Shown here in pieces: positions 24,028 to 35,551 of a stretch of DNA of 64,000 nucleotides. Every line of letters starts with the position of its first letter. The first letter of the stretch is position 1. The stretch comes from Capra hircus. Lineage: Eukaryota > Chordata > Mammalia > Artiodactyla > Bovidae. The stretch lies in assembly GCF_001704415.2 (NCBI RefSeq), contig NC_030808.1, positions 135,919,089-135,983,088 of the forward strand, written 5' to 3'. The position numbers and the translations under genes were made by a program. Below the pieces are notes generated by a model. That model was not told the origin of the DNA and searched no databases. It saw only the letters and a list, made by a program, of their open reading frames with translations.

Positions 24028-24056
24028 ACAAACAAACAAACAAACAAACAAAAAAA
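24028..24056. repeat. (CAAA)n simple repeat
   Basis: About six CAAA units followed by an A-run, immediately left of the L1 remnant. Confidence 0.85.
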
Positions 24057-24959
24057 CCCACAACTTTTATAGAAATAAAAAAGACCCCACATAGCCAAAG
24101 CAATTTTGAAAGAGAAGAATGGAGCTGGAGGAATCAGCCTTTCTGACTTTAGATTATACTACAAAGCTACAGTCATTAAGACAATGTGGTATTGACAAAA
24201 AAACTGAAACACAGACCAATGGAATGAGATAGCCAAGAGATAAACCCACGCACCCATGGGCACCTAATCTTTGGTAAAGGAGGCAAGAATAAACAATAGA
24301 GAAAAGACAGCTTCTTCAATAAGGGGTCCTGGGAAAACTGAACAGCTACATGTAAAAGAATGAAACTAAAACACTTTCTAACACCATATACAAAAATGAA
24401 CTCAAGTGGATAAAAAATTTAAATGTAAGGCCAGAAATTATAGGTAGTATATTCTATGACATAAATCACAACAAGATCCTCTTTGACCCACCTTCTAGAG
24501 CAATGGAAATAAAAACAAGCTAAACAAATGGGGCTTAATTAAACTTGAAAGCTTCTGTACAGCAAAGGAAACAATAAATAAAATTAAAGGACAACCCTCA
24601 GAATGGGAGAAAATAATAGCAAATGAAACAACTGACAGAGGATTAATTTCCAAAATATACAAGCAGCTCATGCAACTCAGTATCAGAAAAACAACCTAGT
24701 CAAAAAATTGGCAGAACATCTAACAGGCATTTCTCCAGAGAAGACATACAGATGGCCAACAAATACATGAAAAGATGTTCAACATCACTCATTGTTAAAG
24801 AAATACATATCAAAACTACAACGAGGTATCACCTAACACTGGTCAGAATGGCCATGATCAAAAAACCTACATATAATAAATGCTGGAGAGGATGTGGAGA
24901 AAGGGAACCCTCATGCACTGTTGGGGGGAATGTAAACCGATACAGTAACTATGGAGAAC

Positions 24960-25259
24960 CAGTCAATCCTAAAGGAAATCAGTCCTGAATATTCATTGGA
25001 AGGACTGATGCTGAAGCTGAAGTTTCAATACTTTGGCCACATGATGCAAAGAACTGACTCATTAGAAAAGACCCTGATGCTGGAAAAGATTAAAGGCAGG
25101 AGGAGAAGGGGATGACAGAGGATGAGACGGTTGGATGGCATCACCAACTTGATGGACATGAGTTTGAGCAATCTCCAGGAGTTGGTGATGGACAGGAAGG
25201 CATGCTGCAGCCTGTGGGATCACAGAGTCAGACACAACTGAGCGACTGAACTGAACTGA
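24960..25259 (+). mobile_element. BovB 3' end, truncated copy
   Basis: About 300 bases of the sense BovB 3' terminus, ending 'gagcgactgaactgaac', inside L1 ORF2. L1 sequence continues on both sides. Confidence 0.9.
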
Positions 25260-25466
25260 CCAAGATTCTTAAAAAATATCCTTAAAAAACTAAGACTAGA
25301 ACTACCATGTGACCCAACAATCCCACTACTGGGCATATACCCTTGGAAAACCATAACTGAAAGAGACACATGTACCCCAATATTCACTGCAGCTCTTTTC
25401 ACAATAGGTAGGACTTGGAAGCAACCTAGAAATCCATCAACAGATGAATGGATACAACATTGTGGT

Positions 25467-25679
25467 GGTAGTGGTGGTTTAGCCACTAAGTTGTGTCCAA
25501 CTCTTGTGACCCCCATGGACTGTAGCCTGCCAGGCTCCTTTGTCCATGGGATTCTCCAGGCAAGAATACTGGAGTGGGTTGCCATTTCATTCTGCAGAGA
25601 ATCTTCCCAACCCAGGAATCAAACCCAGATCTCCCACACTGCAGGTAGATTCTTTACTGACTGAGCTACAAGGGAAGAC
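25467..25679 (-). mobile_element. Bov-tA SINE
   Basis: Reverse Bov-tA in L1. Flanks 'cattgtggt' (25458-25466) and 'cactgtggt' (25680-25688) form a 9-bp duplication with one mismatch. Confidence 0.93.
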
Positions 25680-26129
25680 CACTGTGGTATATATACATAT
25701 ATTTAATCAAATATTACTCAGCTATAAAAGAGAATGCATTAGAGTTAGTCCTAATGAGGTGGGTGAACCTAGAGAATATTGTACAAAGTGGAGTAAGTGA
25801 GAAAGACAAAAACTGTATATTAATGCATGCCTATGGAAACTAGAAAGATAGTACTGATGAACCTATTTGCTGGGCAGCAGTGGAGATGCAAACACAGAGA
25901 ATAGACTTGTGGACACAATGGCAGAAGGAGAGAGTGCGAAACACTGAGAGAATAGCATGGAAAGATATACATTACCACATGTAAAATAGACAGCAAGTGA
26001 GAATTTGGGGTATGAAACAGAGCTCAACCCAGTGTTCTGTGGCAACCTAGAGGGGCATGAGGGGGTAGGAGATGGGAGGGGCTTCAAGGAGGAAGGGGAC
26101 ATATGTATATCTGTGGCTGATTTGTGTTG

Positions 26130-27733
26130 CCAAAGAATGCTCAAAGTACGGCACAACTGCACTCATCGCAGTTCAGTTCAGTTCAGTTCAGTCGCTCAGT
26201 CGTGTCCAACTCTTTGTGACCCCATGAACTGCAGCATGCCAGGCCTCCCTGTCCATCACCAACTCCTGGAATTCACTCAGACTTGCGTCCATCGAGTCAG
26301 TGATGCCATCCAGCCATCTCATCCTTGGTTGTTCCCTTCTTCTCCTGTCCCCAATCCCTCCCAACATCAGAGTCATTTCCAATGAGTCAACTCTTTGCAT
26401 GAGGTGGCCAAAGTACTGGAGTTTCAGCTTTAGCATCATTCCTTCCAAAGAAATCCCAGGGTCATCTCACACACTAGCAAAGTAATGCTCAAAATTATCC
26501 AAGCCAGGCTTCAACAGCACATGAACCATGAAATTCCAGATGTTCAAGCTGGATTTAGAAAAGGCAGAGGAATCAGAAATCAAATTGCTAACATCTGCTG
26601 GATCATCAAAAAAGCAAGAGAGTTCCAAAAAAACATCTACTTCTGCTTTATTGACTATGCCAAAGCCTTTGACTATATGGATCACAATGAACTGTGGAAA
26701 ATTCTTAAAGAGATGGGAACACCAGACTACCTTATCTGTCTCCTGAGAAATCTGTATGCAGGTCAAGAAGCAACAGTCAGAACTGGACATGGAACAACAG
26801 TTTGGCTCTAAATTGGGAAAGGAGTACATCAAGGTTGTATATTGTCACCCTGCTTATTTAACTTATATGCAGAGTACATCATAAGAAATGCCAGGCTGGA
26901 TGAAGCACAAGCTGGAATCAAGATTTCTGGGAGGAATACCAATAATCTCAGATATGCAGATGACACCACCCTTATGGCAGAAAGCAAAGAAGAACTAAAG
27001 AGCCTCTTGATGAAAATGAAAGAGGAGAGTAAAAATGTTGGCTTAAAACTCAACATTCAGAAAACAAAGATCATGACATCTGGTCCCATCACTTCATGGC
27101 AAATGGAGGGGGAAACAATGGAATCAGCAACAGATTTTATTTAGGAGGGCTCCAAAATCACTGCAGATGTTGACTGCAGCCATGAAATTAAAAGATGCTT
27201 GCTCCTTGGAAGAAAAGCTATGACCAACCTAGACAGCATATTGAAAAGTAGAGCCATTACTTTGCCGACAAAGGTCCATCTGGTCAAAGCTATGGTTTTT
27301 TTCAGTATTCATGTATGGTCATGAGATTTGGACTATAAGGAAAGCTGAGCTGAGCACCGAAGAATTGATGCTTTTGAACTGCGTGGTGTTGGAGAAGACT
27401 CTTGAGAGTCCCTTGGGTTGCAAGGAAATCCCAACCAATCCATCCTAAAGGAAATCAGTCCTGAATATTCATCAGAAGGGCTGATGCTGACACTGAAACT
27501 CCAATACTTTGGCCACCTGATGTGAAGAACTGACTCAGTGGACAAGACCTTGATTCTGGGAAAGACTGAAAGCAGGAGGAGAAGGGGATGACAGAAGATG
27601 AGATGGTTGGATGGCATCACCAACTCAATGGATATGAGTTTGAGTAAGCTTCAGGAGTTGGTGATGGACAGGGAAGCCTGGTGTGCTGCAATCAATGGGG
27701 TCGCAAAGAGTTGGACACGACTGAGCAACTGAA
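26130..27733 (+). mobile_element. BovB LINE, 5'-truncated, with a nested BovB
   Basis: Sense BovB in L1 3'UTR, about 1.3 kb once the nested 294 bases are removed. Reads AKMLKIIQARLQQ, GFRKGRGIRNQ, motif A FIDYAKAFDYMD (about 26640-26680), GVHQGCILSPCLFN, then NNLRYADDTTLMAES with an intact YADD (about 26940-26980), and the C-terminal half in broken frames. A stop follows GTTVWL, and another follows ATDFI. L1 flanks 'ctgatttgtgttg' (26117-26129) and 'ctgatttgtattg' (27734-27746) look like its target duplication. Confidence 0.92.
26168..26461 (-). mobile_element. BovB 3' end nested inside another BovB
   Basis: The antisense terminal about 294 bases of BovB, starting with four 'gttca' units. 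It interrupts the host BovB exactly within 'cactcatctcacac', leaving 'tcatc' on both sides (26163-26167 and 26462-26466) as a 5-bp duplication. Confidence 0.92.
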
Positions 27734-27795
27734 CTGATTTGTATTGACAGGTGGCAGAGGCCAACACAATATTGTAGAGCAATTGTCCTCCAAAA

Positions 27796-28029
27796 ATTGT
27801 ATTTTGTTCTATACTTCTCAATACTGCAAATAAGAAACTTTGATAATTATTAGTCATTCTAATAGTATGTAAGAACAGTTACTATTTTTACTATTATGTA
27901 AGAACAGTTACAGTTTATGAGCATTGTTCAACTGTCATCACCAATAGAATGATACTCAGATGTGTTCTTTCTAAAACTTTGTAAGTATAAGGGAAAAAAA
28001 GAAGACTTAAAGAAAAATAATGTCTTTCA
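27796..28029. other. Single-copy sequence with left target duplication
   Basis: No gene. 28009-28029 is the left copy of the 21-bp duplication flanking the next L1. Confidence 0.6.
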
Positions 28030-28307
28030 CAGCAAAAAAGACACAGATGTGTATAACGGACTTTTGGACTCAGAGGGAGAGGGAGAGGGAGGGATGATTT
28101 GGGAGAATGGCATTCTATCATGTATACTATCATGTAAGAATCGAATCGCCAGTCTATGTCTGACGCAGGATACAGCATGCTTGGGGCTGGTGCATGGGGA
28201 TGACCCAGAGAGATGTTATGGGGAGGGAGGTGGGAGGGGGGTTCATGTTTGGGAACGCATGTAAGAATTAAAGATTTTAAAATTAAAAAAATTAAAAAAG
28301 TAAAAAA
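28030..28307 (+). mobile_element. L1 3'UTR, short 5'-truncated insertion
   Basis: 278 bases of ruminant L1 3' end plus an A-rich tail, flanked by a perfect 21-bp target duplication (28009-28029 and 28308-28328). The perfect duplication suggests a comparatively recent event. Non-coding. Confidence 0.96.
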
Positions 28308-28328
28308 AAAGAAAAATAATGTCTTTCA

Positions 28329-28787
28329 TCATCCAAAGCTGTATTCCCTTATAGATCATCTCCTTCTTCCTTTGGACCACAGAATCTCCAGACACCAACC
28401 CCTTCCTTAGACATCTGTCTCAGTCTTCCTCACTCTTTCAACCTCCTTCCTTGGTTCCTGCTGAATGATGGCTTTTAATGAGGCATTATTCCCATGTGGG
28501 TTTTTCTCACCCTTTAAACCATATGTTTCTTCCTCTGTGATTCACTGCTGGTACAAAGCAGGAGAAAGCTCCCTGTATACCCCAGAAACAGAACACAGAG
28601 TGGACTAAATAATATCCTATCTTTCCTACAACCTCATAAAGAATAATGTACAAAAGAGAAGGATACGGAGAGGGGAGAAGTTAAAACCACAGGAATGTGC
28701 TAGTTATGAAGAGTGATGAAGCAAGGATAATGATTAAAGATTATCATGAGAATTAAGACTCCTTGAAAATTAAGATTACTATTCAAT
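28329..28787. other. Single-copy sequence, no gene recognised
   Basis: No supported feature. Confidence 0.5.
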
Positions 28788-28800
28788 AGGGTGCTTTATA

Positions 28801-29019
28801 AGCCTTCCCTGGTGGTTCAGTCGGTAAAGAGTCTGTCTGCAATGTGGGTGACCTGGGTTTGATTCCAGGTTGGAAAGATCCCTTGGAGAAGGAAATGGCA
28901 ACTCACTCTAGAATTCTTGCCTGGGGAATTCCATGGACAGAGGAGCCTGGGGGCTACAGTCCATGGGGTCATAAAGAGTCAGACACGACTGAGTGACTAA
29001 CTTTCACTTTTTCACTCTC
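28801..29019 (+). mobile_element. Bov-tA SINE
   Basis: Sense Bov-tA starting 'ccttccctggtggttcagt'. Flanked by the perfect 13-bp duplication 'agggtgctttata' (28788-28800 and 29020-29032). Confidence 0.96.
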
Positions 29020-29032
29020 AGGGTGCTTTATA

Positions 29033-29400
29033 TTGCTAGAAACCACAGCAAAACAGCAAGAAATGTTCAAATCACTGATGATCAAAGAAATGCAAAACAC
29101 AATGAGATTTTATGTCACACATACTAGCCCAGCAAAGATTAGAAAGCTGGATAAAGCTAAGCATTGCTGGGGACTTGAGGAAATCCCCAAGAAGCCACTA
29201 GTACTTCCAAGAAGTGCTGGTAGGGAAGCCATTTGATACAGCCATTCTGAAGAGCAATTAAATACTACTTAGTAAAATTAAGTACGACCCAGCAGTTTTA
29301 CTCTCTCTGTGTGTGTATATATATCCCAGAGAAATACTCATACACAGTCAAAAGACACTTTGATGGCAGTACTGTTTCCACACAGTCTACAGAGGTAACA
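29033..29400 (+). mobile_element. Old L1M/HAL1-like fragment
   Basis: Resembles the old-L1 ORF2 C-terminal region: 'gatcaaagaaatgcaaaac', 'gacccagcagttttact', 'ccagagaaatactca'. Very diverged. Confidence 0.6.
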
Positions 29401-29739
29401 GATAATCAGCTGATGCTTGTCACCTCTACTATGAATTAGTAAAAGAAAAGAAACAAAAGTCTTGAGATAGAAAGGCAGGAGGAACCATGCACACTCTATC
29501 CTGACTCATGCATGTGCCATTTATGTGGGTGACTGGATTTAGGCTGTTGATATATGAGCTCCAAGAGGACAGGCTTAAGTTTGACTTACTTATGAACTAT
29601 GGAACTTAATGCAGATAGGCACTTGAGAAGAGTATGTGTTGGGTAGTCAGGTGGTATGGAGTGTGGATGGAGAAAGCAGTAGTACTCTAAATGACAGAAA
29701 AAATTGAAAAGCATCTCCCTCACCTTTTAGGCCTTCCCG
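29401..29739. other. Single-copy sequence, no gene recognised
   Basis: No supported feature. Confidence 0.45.
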
Positions 29740-31465
29740 ATCAGTTAGTCAGTTCATTTGTTCAGTCATGTCCAACTCTTTGTGACCCTAAGCACTGCAG
29801 CATGCCAGGCTTCCTTGTCCATTACCAACTCCCATCACCAACATGCTCAAACTCATATTCATCAGTTCAGTGATGCCACCCAACCATCTCATCCTCTGTT
29901 GTCCCCTTCTCCTCCTGCCTTCAATTTTCCCCAGAATCAGGGTCTTTTCCAATAAGTCAGTTCTTAACATTAGGTGGCCAAAGTATTGGAGCTTCAGTTT
30001 CAGCATCACTCCTTCCAATGAATATTCAGGACTGATTTCCTTTAAGATGGACTGGTTTGATCTCCTTTCAGTCCAAGGGACTCTCAAGAGTCTTCTCCAA
30101 CACCACAGGGCAAAAGCACCAATTCTTCAGCACTCAGCTTTCTTTATGGTTCAACTCTCACATACATATATGACTATTGGGAAAACCATAGATCTGAATA
30201 GACGGACCTTTGTTGCCAAAGTAATGTCTCTGCATTTTAATACACTGTTGAGGTTGGTCATAGCTTTTCTTCCAAGAAGCAAGTTTCTTTTAATTTCTGG
30301 CTGTGGTCACCATCTGTAGTGGTTTTAGAGCCCAAGAAAACAAAATCTGTCACTATTTCCATTGTTTCCCCATCTATTTGCCATGAAGTGATGGGACCAG
30401 ATATCATGATCTTTGTTTTTTGAATGTTGAGTTTTAAGCCAGTTTTTTCACTTTCCTATTTCACTTTCATCAAGAGGTTCTTTAGTTCTTCTTCACTTTC
30501 TGCCATAAGAGTGGTGTCATCTGCATATCTGAGGTTATTGATATTTCTCCCTGTTATCTTGATTCCAGCCTGTGCTTCATCCAGTCCAGCATTTTGCATG
30601 ATGTACTCTGCATATAAGTTAAATAAGCAGCGTGACAATATACAGCCTTGATGTACTCCTTTCCCAATTTGGAACCAGTCTGTCATTCCATGTCCAGTTC
30701 TAACTGTTGCTTCTTGACCTGCATACCGATTTCTCAGGAGGCAGGTAAGGTAGTCCAGTATTTCCATCTCTTTAAGAATTTTCCACAGTTTGTTATTATC
30801 CACACAGTCAAAGGCTTTGGCATAGTCAATAAAGCAGAAGTAGATGTTTTTCTCGGAGAAGGCAATGGCATCCCACTCCAGTACTCTTGCCTGGAAAATC
30901 CCATGGATGGAGGAGCCTGGTGGGCTGCAGTCCATAGTATCGCGAAGAGTCAGACAAGACTGAGCGACTTCCCTTTCACTTTTCACTTTCATGCATTGGA
31001 GAAAGAAATGGCAACCCACTCCAGGGTTCTTGCCTGGAGAATCCCAGGGACGGGGGAGCCTGGTGGGCTGCCATCTATGGGGTTGCACAGAGTCGGACAT
31101 GACTGAAGTGACTTAGTAACAGCAGATGTTTTTCTGGAACTCTCTTGCATTTTCGATGATCCAGTGGCTGTTGTCAATTTGATCTCTGATTCCTCTGCCT
31201 TTTCTAAATCCAGCTTGAACATCTGGAAGTTCACGATTCACATACTGTTGAAGCCTGGCTTGGAGAATTTTGAGCATTATTTTGCTAGCGTGTGAGGTGA
31301 ATGCTATTGTGTGATAGTTTGAACATTTTTTGTCATTGCCTTTCTTTGAGATTGGAATGAAAACTGACCTTTTCCAGTCCTGTGACCACTGCTGAGTTTT
31401 CCAAATTTGCTGGCATAGTGAGTGCAATACTTTAATAGCATCATTTTTTAGGATTTGAAATAACC
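29740..31465 (-). mobile_element. BovB LINE, 5'-truncated, with a SINE in motif A
   Basis: About 1.45 kb of antisense BovB. From the right: QDWKRSVFIPISKKG and KIMLKILQARLQQYVNRELPDVQAGFRKGRG (31113-31427), motif A split by a Bov-A2, then FIDYAKAFDCVD, GVHQGCILSRCLFN, RYADDTTLMAES (YADD intact, about 30510-30545), and the decayed C-terminal part to 29740. Because the SINE is open in frame, a 214-codon frame runs from it into the reverse-transcriptase palm (30456-31100). Confidence 0.92.
30854..31123 (+). mobile_element. Bov-A2 SINE
   Basis: Full dimeric Bov-A2, flanked by the 12-bp duplication 'agatgtttttct' (30842-30853 and 31124-31135). It sits within the sequence just upstream of BovB motif A. 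Confidence 0.95.
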
Positions 31466-31559
31466 TTCATGATAGATCAGTCAAAATTAATTGCTACTTT
31501 GGCTATGCTCTCAAAGCTCTGAACTTAAAGTGTCTATGTGTAACAAGAACAACCACCAT

Positions 31560-32312
31560 ATAAAACAACATTATTAGTCCTTAAGGAAAGGCAAATCAAA
31601 AATTCTAGGCACAAAGGTGGCTAGAATTTAAAAGTCAGATAACAGTATTGGCAGGTATGTGGAGAAAGTGGAATCCTCATACACTGCTGTCAAAGTGTAA
31701 TGCCACTGTGGAAAACAGCCTGGCAATTTCTCAAATGATTAAACAGAGAGTTATCATTCAACTCAGCAATTCCACTCTTAGGCACATACTCAAGAAAAAT
31801 GAAAACATACACACACAAGAACGTGTACACAAATAACAACAATATTCATAATATCCAAAGAAGTAAAAAAAAAAAAAACCCAAATGTCCATCTACTGATC
31901 AATGGATGATCAAAATCCAGTATATGCCAACAATGGAATACTACACAGACATAAAAAGTAATAACAACATGAAGTACTAACAACATGAACCTTTAATACA
32001 TTATGCTGAGTAAATGAAGCCAGGCACAAAAGTTGATATAATGAATTCATTTATATGAAATGTCTAGAACAGGTAAATCCATAGAAACAGAAGACAAATT
32101 TAGTGATTAGCAGAGGCTGGGGTCAAGAGGGTAAGGTGTGGCTGCTAAAGAATATGAGGTTTCTCCTAGAGATGATGAAAATATTCTGAAACTATAGAGC
32201 GGGGATGGCTGTACAACTCTGTGCATATACTACAAACTACTGAATTATATATTTTAAAAGACTGGAATAATATGTAAATTGTATCTCAATAAAGGTGTTA
32301 TTTTAAAAAAGA
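31560..32312 (+). mobile_element. Old L1M 3' end
   Basis: End of ORF2 and 3'UTR of an old L1: 'tggagaaagtggaatcctc', 'caatggaatactacacag', 'tatgctgagtaaatgaagcc', terminating 'tgtatctcaataaagg' and an A-run. No open frame. Confidence 0.78.
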
Positions 32313-32605
32313 GGCTTTAGTACACTTTTTGACATCAATCTTAGCAATTTTGTTTTTTTGGATCTGTCTTCTCAGGCAAGAAAACAAAAGGTATAATGAA
32401 CAAATAGGACTACATGAAGTCAAAAAGTTTTTGCACAGTGAAAGAAACCATCAACAAAATGAAAAGGGAGCCTACCAGATGAAAGAAGATCTCTGCAAAC
32501 AAGATATCTAACAAGGGGTTACTATCCAGGATGTACAAAGAACTCACACAACTCAACATCAAAACACAAGCCACTAAATAAAAAATGGGCAGAGTCTTGA
32601 AGACA
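32313..32605 (+). mobile_element. Old L1 ORF2 C-terminal fragment
   Basis: Translates in pieces as the ORF2 stretch DINLSNFVFLDLSSQARKQK and then QFCTVKETIN-like residues, with stops. A different L1 copy from the neighbour on the left, whose 3' tail precedes it. Confidence 0.7.
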
Positions 32606-33451
32606 GAGAAGTTCAAGGTAAAAAGGACATAGAGACAGAAGACAAGCAAGCATGAGCTTTGACAGGGAAGAGATGAGGGATCAGTTGGTGAGACATGGTC
32701 CGTGGGGCAGATGAAGACAGACAGCATATGGTAAGTGGCACTGTGCATCATGGGAGGAATTTCCCTTTGGTTCTTGTTTAAGAAACTTCAGGAAAGGTTT
32801 ATTTTCACTGGTATCAGTGTTAAAATATCAGATGATTTCTGACTACTGGATGTTAGATTATTTCTGGATATGAAACTGTACTGTGGCTCACCAAGAGGCT
32901 ACTCAGTTTCATGCAACTTATAGAAACCTTCAACACAAATAACGTCCACTTAGCCAAATCTGAACCAAAATAATTAAGGATTGTAATGAATTATAAACTA
33001 CTGAAAAAACAGTAATCCTTAAGCCCATAGCAATCATAAACAGATGGAGAAATATATAAGTGGTGGAAAAGGGAGCGCTCTCGCCAACAGGAGAATGTCT
33101 AGTGATGACTGTTCACTGTGCAAAGTGCAGGTGGGTAGGTCTGGAGAAATCATTTCGCAGCCATCCCAGGAAAGACTGATTTAGGCAAGAATTATCAATG
33201 GATGCTATGTGTAGGGGAAAGTATTTTATGAGAAGCAAGATTTTTGTAATAGTAACTATACGGTGGAGAAATTGGACATCTTGACCAGGTGACCAAAATC
33301 ACCCCACCAATGTAGGACAGGTGGTACTTCTAAATCAAAATGTAATGACCTCAGAAGGATCCAATATAGCTTATTTAGTACCCTGGACAGGAATGTATAA
33401 CCTGAATCTAATTATGAGAAAACATCATAGTGTTCTTCATTTTGGATTTGT
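32606..33451. other. Single-copy sequence, no gene recognised
   Basis: No supported feature. Confidence 0.5.
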
Positions 33452-34168
33452 AAAGTGAAAGTGGAGAGTGAAAAAGTTGGCTTAAAGCTCAACATTCAGA
33501 AAACGAAGATCATGGCATCTGGTCCCATCACTTCATGGGAAATAGATGGGGAAACAGTGGAAACAGTGTCACTATTTTTCGGGGCTCCAAAATCACTGAA
33601 GATGGTGATTGCAGTCATGAAATTAAAAGACGCTTACTCCTGGGAAGAAAAGTTATGACCAACTTAGATAGCATATTCAAAAGCAGAGACATTACTTTGC
33701 TGGCTAAGGTCCGTCTAGTCAAGGCTATGGTTTTTCCTGTGGTCATGTATGGATGTGAGAGTTGGACTGTGAAGGAGGCTGAGAGCCAAAGAATTGATGC
33801 TTTTGAACTGTGGTATTGGAGAAGACTCTTGAGAGTCCCTTGGACTGCATGGAGATCCAACCAGTCCATCCTGAAGGAGATCAGCCCTGGGATTTCTTTG
33901 GAAGGAACAATGCTAAAGCTGAAACTCCAGCACTTTAGCCACCTCATGCGAAGAGTTGACTCATTGGAAAAGACTCTGATGCTGGGAGGGATTCGGGGCA
34001 GGAGGAGAAGGGGATGACCGAGGATGAGATGGCTGGATGGCATCACTGACTCGATGAACCTGAGTCTGAGTGAACTCCAGGAGTTGGTGATGGACAGGGA
34101 GGCCTGGCGTGCTGCGATTCATGGGGTCACAAAGAGTCAGACACGACTAAGCAACTGAACTGAACTGA
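33452..34168 (+). mobile_element. BovB LINE 3' part
   Basis: Starts just after the reverse-transcriptase palm (EKVGLKLNIQKTKIMASGPITSW) and ends 'caactgaactgaactgaa'. A 160-codon frame (33535-34017) covers the C-terminal region: GSKITEDGDCSHEIKRRLLLGR, VVMYGCESWTV, ELWYWRRLLRVPW, NQSILKEISPG. It is among the least decayed BovB C-termini here, but there is no catalytic domain. Confidence 0.93.
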
Positions 34169-34199
34169 AAGAAAGCTGTGAGGAAACATAGTTTTCTTC

Positions 34200-35115
34200 A
34201 AAAAGGTGAATGTCAACAAGTATTCAAATAAACAAGTATACAAACAAACTCTTATAGTTAAACTGATTCTTATCAAAGGTGTCAAGGCAATTTAATGTGG
34301 AAAGAATAGTGTTTTCAACAAATGGTGCTTGGACAATTGGATAACCACTTACAGAAAGATTACTTTGGACCCTTGCCTCACATTTTACACAAATTTACAA
34401 AAATTAACTAAAGATGTATCATAAATATTAATGTAAGCTGTGTAAGAAAACATAAAATATCTTCATGGTCTTGGATTATTCAAAGTTTTATTAGAATCAT
34501 CAAAAGCTTGAAACATAAAAGAAAAAAATGATAAATTGCACTTCATCAAACTTTAAAACTTTTGTACATCAAAAGAAAGCATTAAGAAAATAAAAAGTCA
34601 CCAAAAATACCTTCAAATCATTTATCTAACAAAGACTCACATCTAGAATATAAAAATAACTTAAAAAAGAAGATAACAAAAGATCCAAAGGAAAATGGGC
34701 AAAATACTCGAATAGACATTTTACCAAAGAAGATATACAAATGGTCAATAAACACATGGGAAAAAAAGTTCAACATCATTAGTCATTAGGGAAATACGAA
34801 TTAAAATAATGACATACTTCTTTACCCATTAGGATGGCTATCATTAAAAAGACAGACAATAACACACTAGTGAGAACATAGAGGAATCGGAACCCTCATA
34901 CATTGCCAGTAGGAAAGTAAAACAGTACAGCTACTTTCGAAAAGAATTTAGGAGCTTCTTACAAAGAAATATAAATGTATCATGATTCCATTCCTAAGTA
35001 TCTATCCAAGAGAAATGAAAAAGTATACACATACACAGACTTAGAATGTGCATAGCATCGTTGTTTATAATAACCCAAAAGTGGAAGCAACCCATCTGTA
35101 TACAGAGAGAGGCAG
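34200..35115 (+). mobile_element. Old L1M ORF2 3' part
   Basis: Decayed ORF2 C-terminal region: 'caacaaatggtgcttggac', 'ggaaaatgggcaaaatact', 'aatggtcaataaacacatgg', 'ccaagagaaatgaaaa'. Many stops. Confidence 0.78.
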
Positions 35116-35388
35116 GGAGAAACTGTGTGCATGAGCATGCGCGTGCAACAAACCAGTAAGTGGGTGAGCACCTGGGTGGTCTCTGTACTACATTTAAACT
35201 TTTCTACAAGTTGAAATTATTTCCAAACAACAACAAAAAGGTGAATTCTCACTGAGCACTTTTTGCATATGAGGCACTGTACAAGGTACTGGGCTCCTGC
35301 CTCAAGGACATCAGACCTGCAGTAGTTGGCTGTTCAGGGTCCCCACCTCCCCACTGAGAGTTCCCTGAGGACAGTAAATATTGAGTTT
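35116..35388. other. Sequence between L1 pieces, possible ancient repeat
   Basis: 35248-35330 resembles a widespread ancient repeat tail ('tgagcactttttgcatatg' then 'ggcactgtacaaggtactg'). Too diverged to assign. No gene. Confidence 0.35.
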
Positions 35389-35401
35389 AAAAGGGAAGGT
35401 G

Positions 35402-35538
35402 CCCCAGAGAGATGATATGGGGTGGGAGGGGGGTTCAGGATTGGGAACTCACGTACACCCGTGGCTGATTCATGTCCATGTATGGCAAAACCAATACAGT
35501 ATTATAAAGTAAAAATAAAAATTAAAAAACAACAACAA
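35402..35538 (+). mobile_element. Very short L1 3' end insertion
   Basis: 137 bases of ruminant L1 3' end, from 'ccccagagagatgatatgg' to the A-rich tail. Flanked by 'aaaagggaaggtg' (35389-35401 and 35539-35551), a 13-bp target duplication. Confidence 0.94.
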
Positions 35539-35551
35539 AAAAGGGAAGGTG

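Larger units (their letters stand above)
24068..27795 (+). mobile_element. L1 3' half, four nested insertions
   Basis: The L1 parts are 24068-24959, 25260-25466, 25680-26129 and 27734-27795. They cover the ORF2 region downstream of the palm, its C-terminal part, and the 3'UTR ('ctgatttgt.ttg', 'caacacaatattgtag'). The reading frame has many stops. Interruptions are a BovB 3' end, a Bov-tA and a BovB that itself contains another BovB. Confidence 0.88.

Noticed and set aside
33535..34017. 160-codon frame as a functional gene
   Set aside because: It is the BovB ORF C-terminal part without the catalytic domain, inside a 5'-truncated copy.
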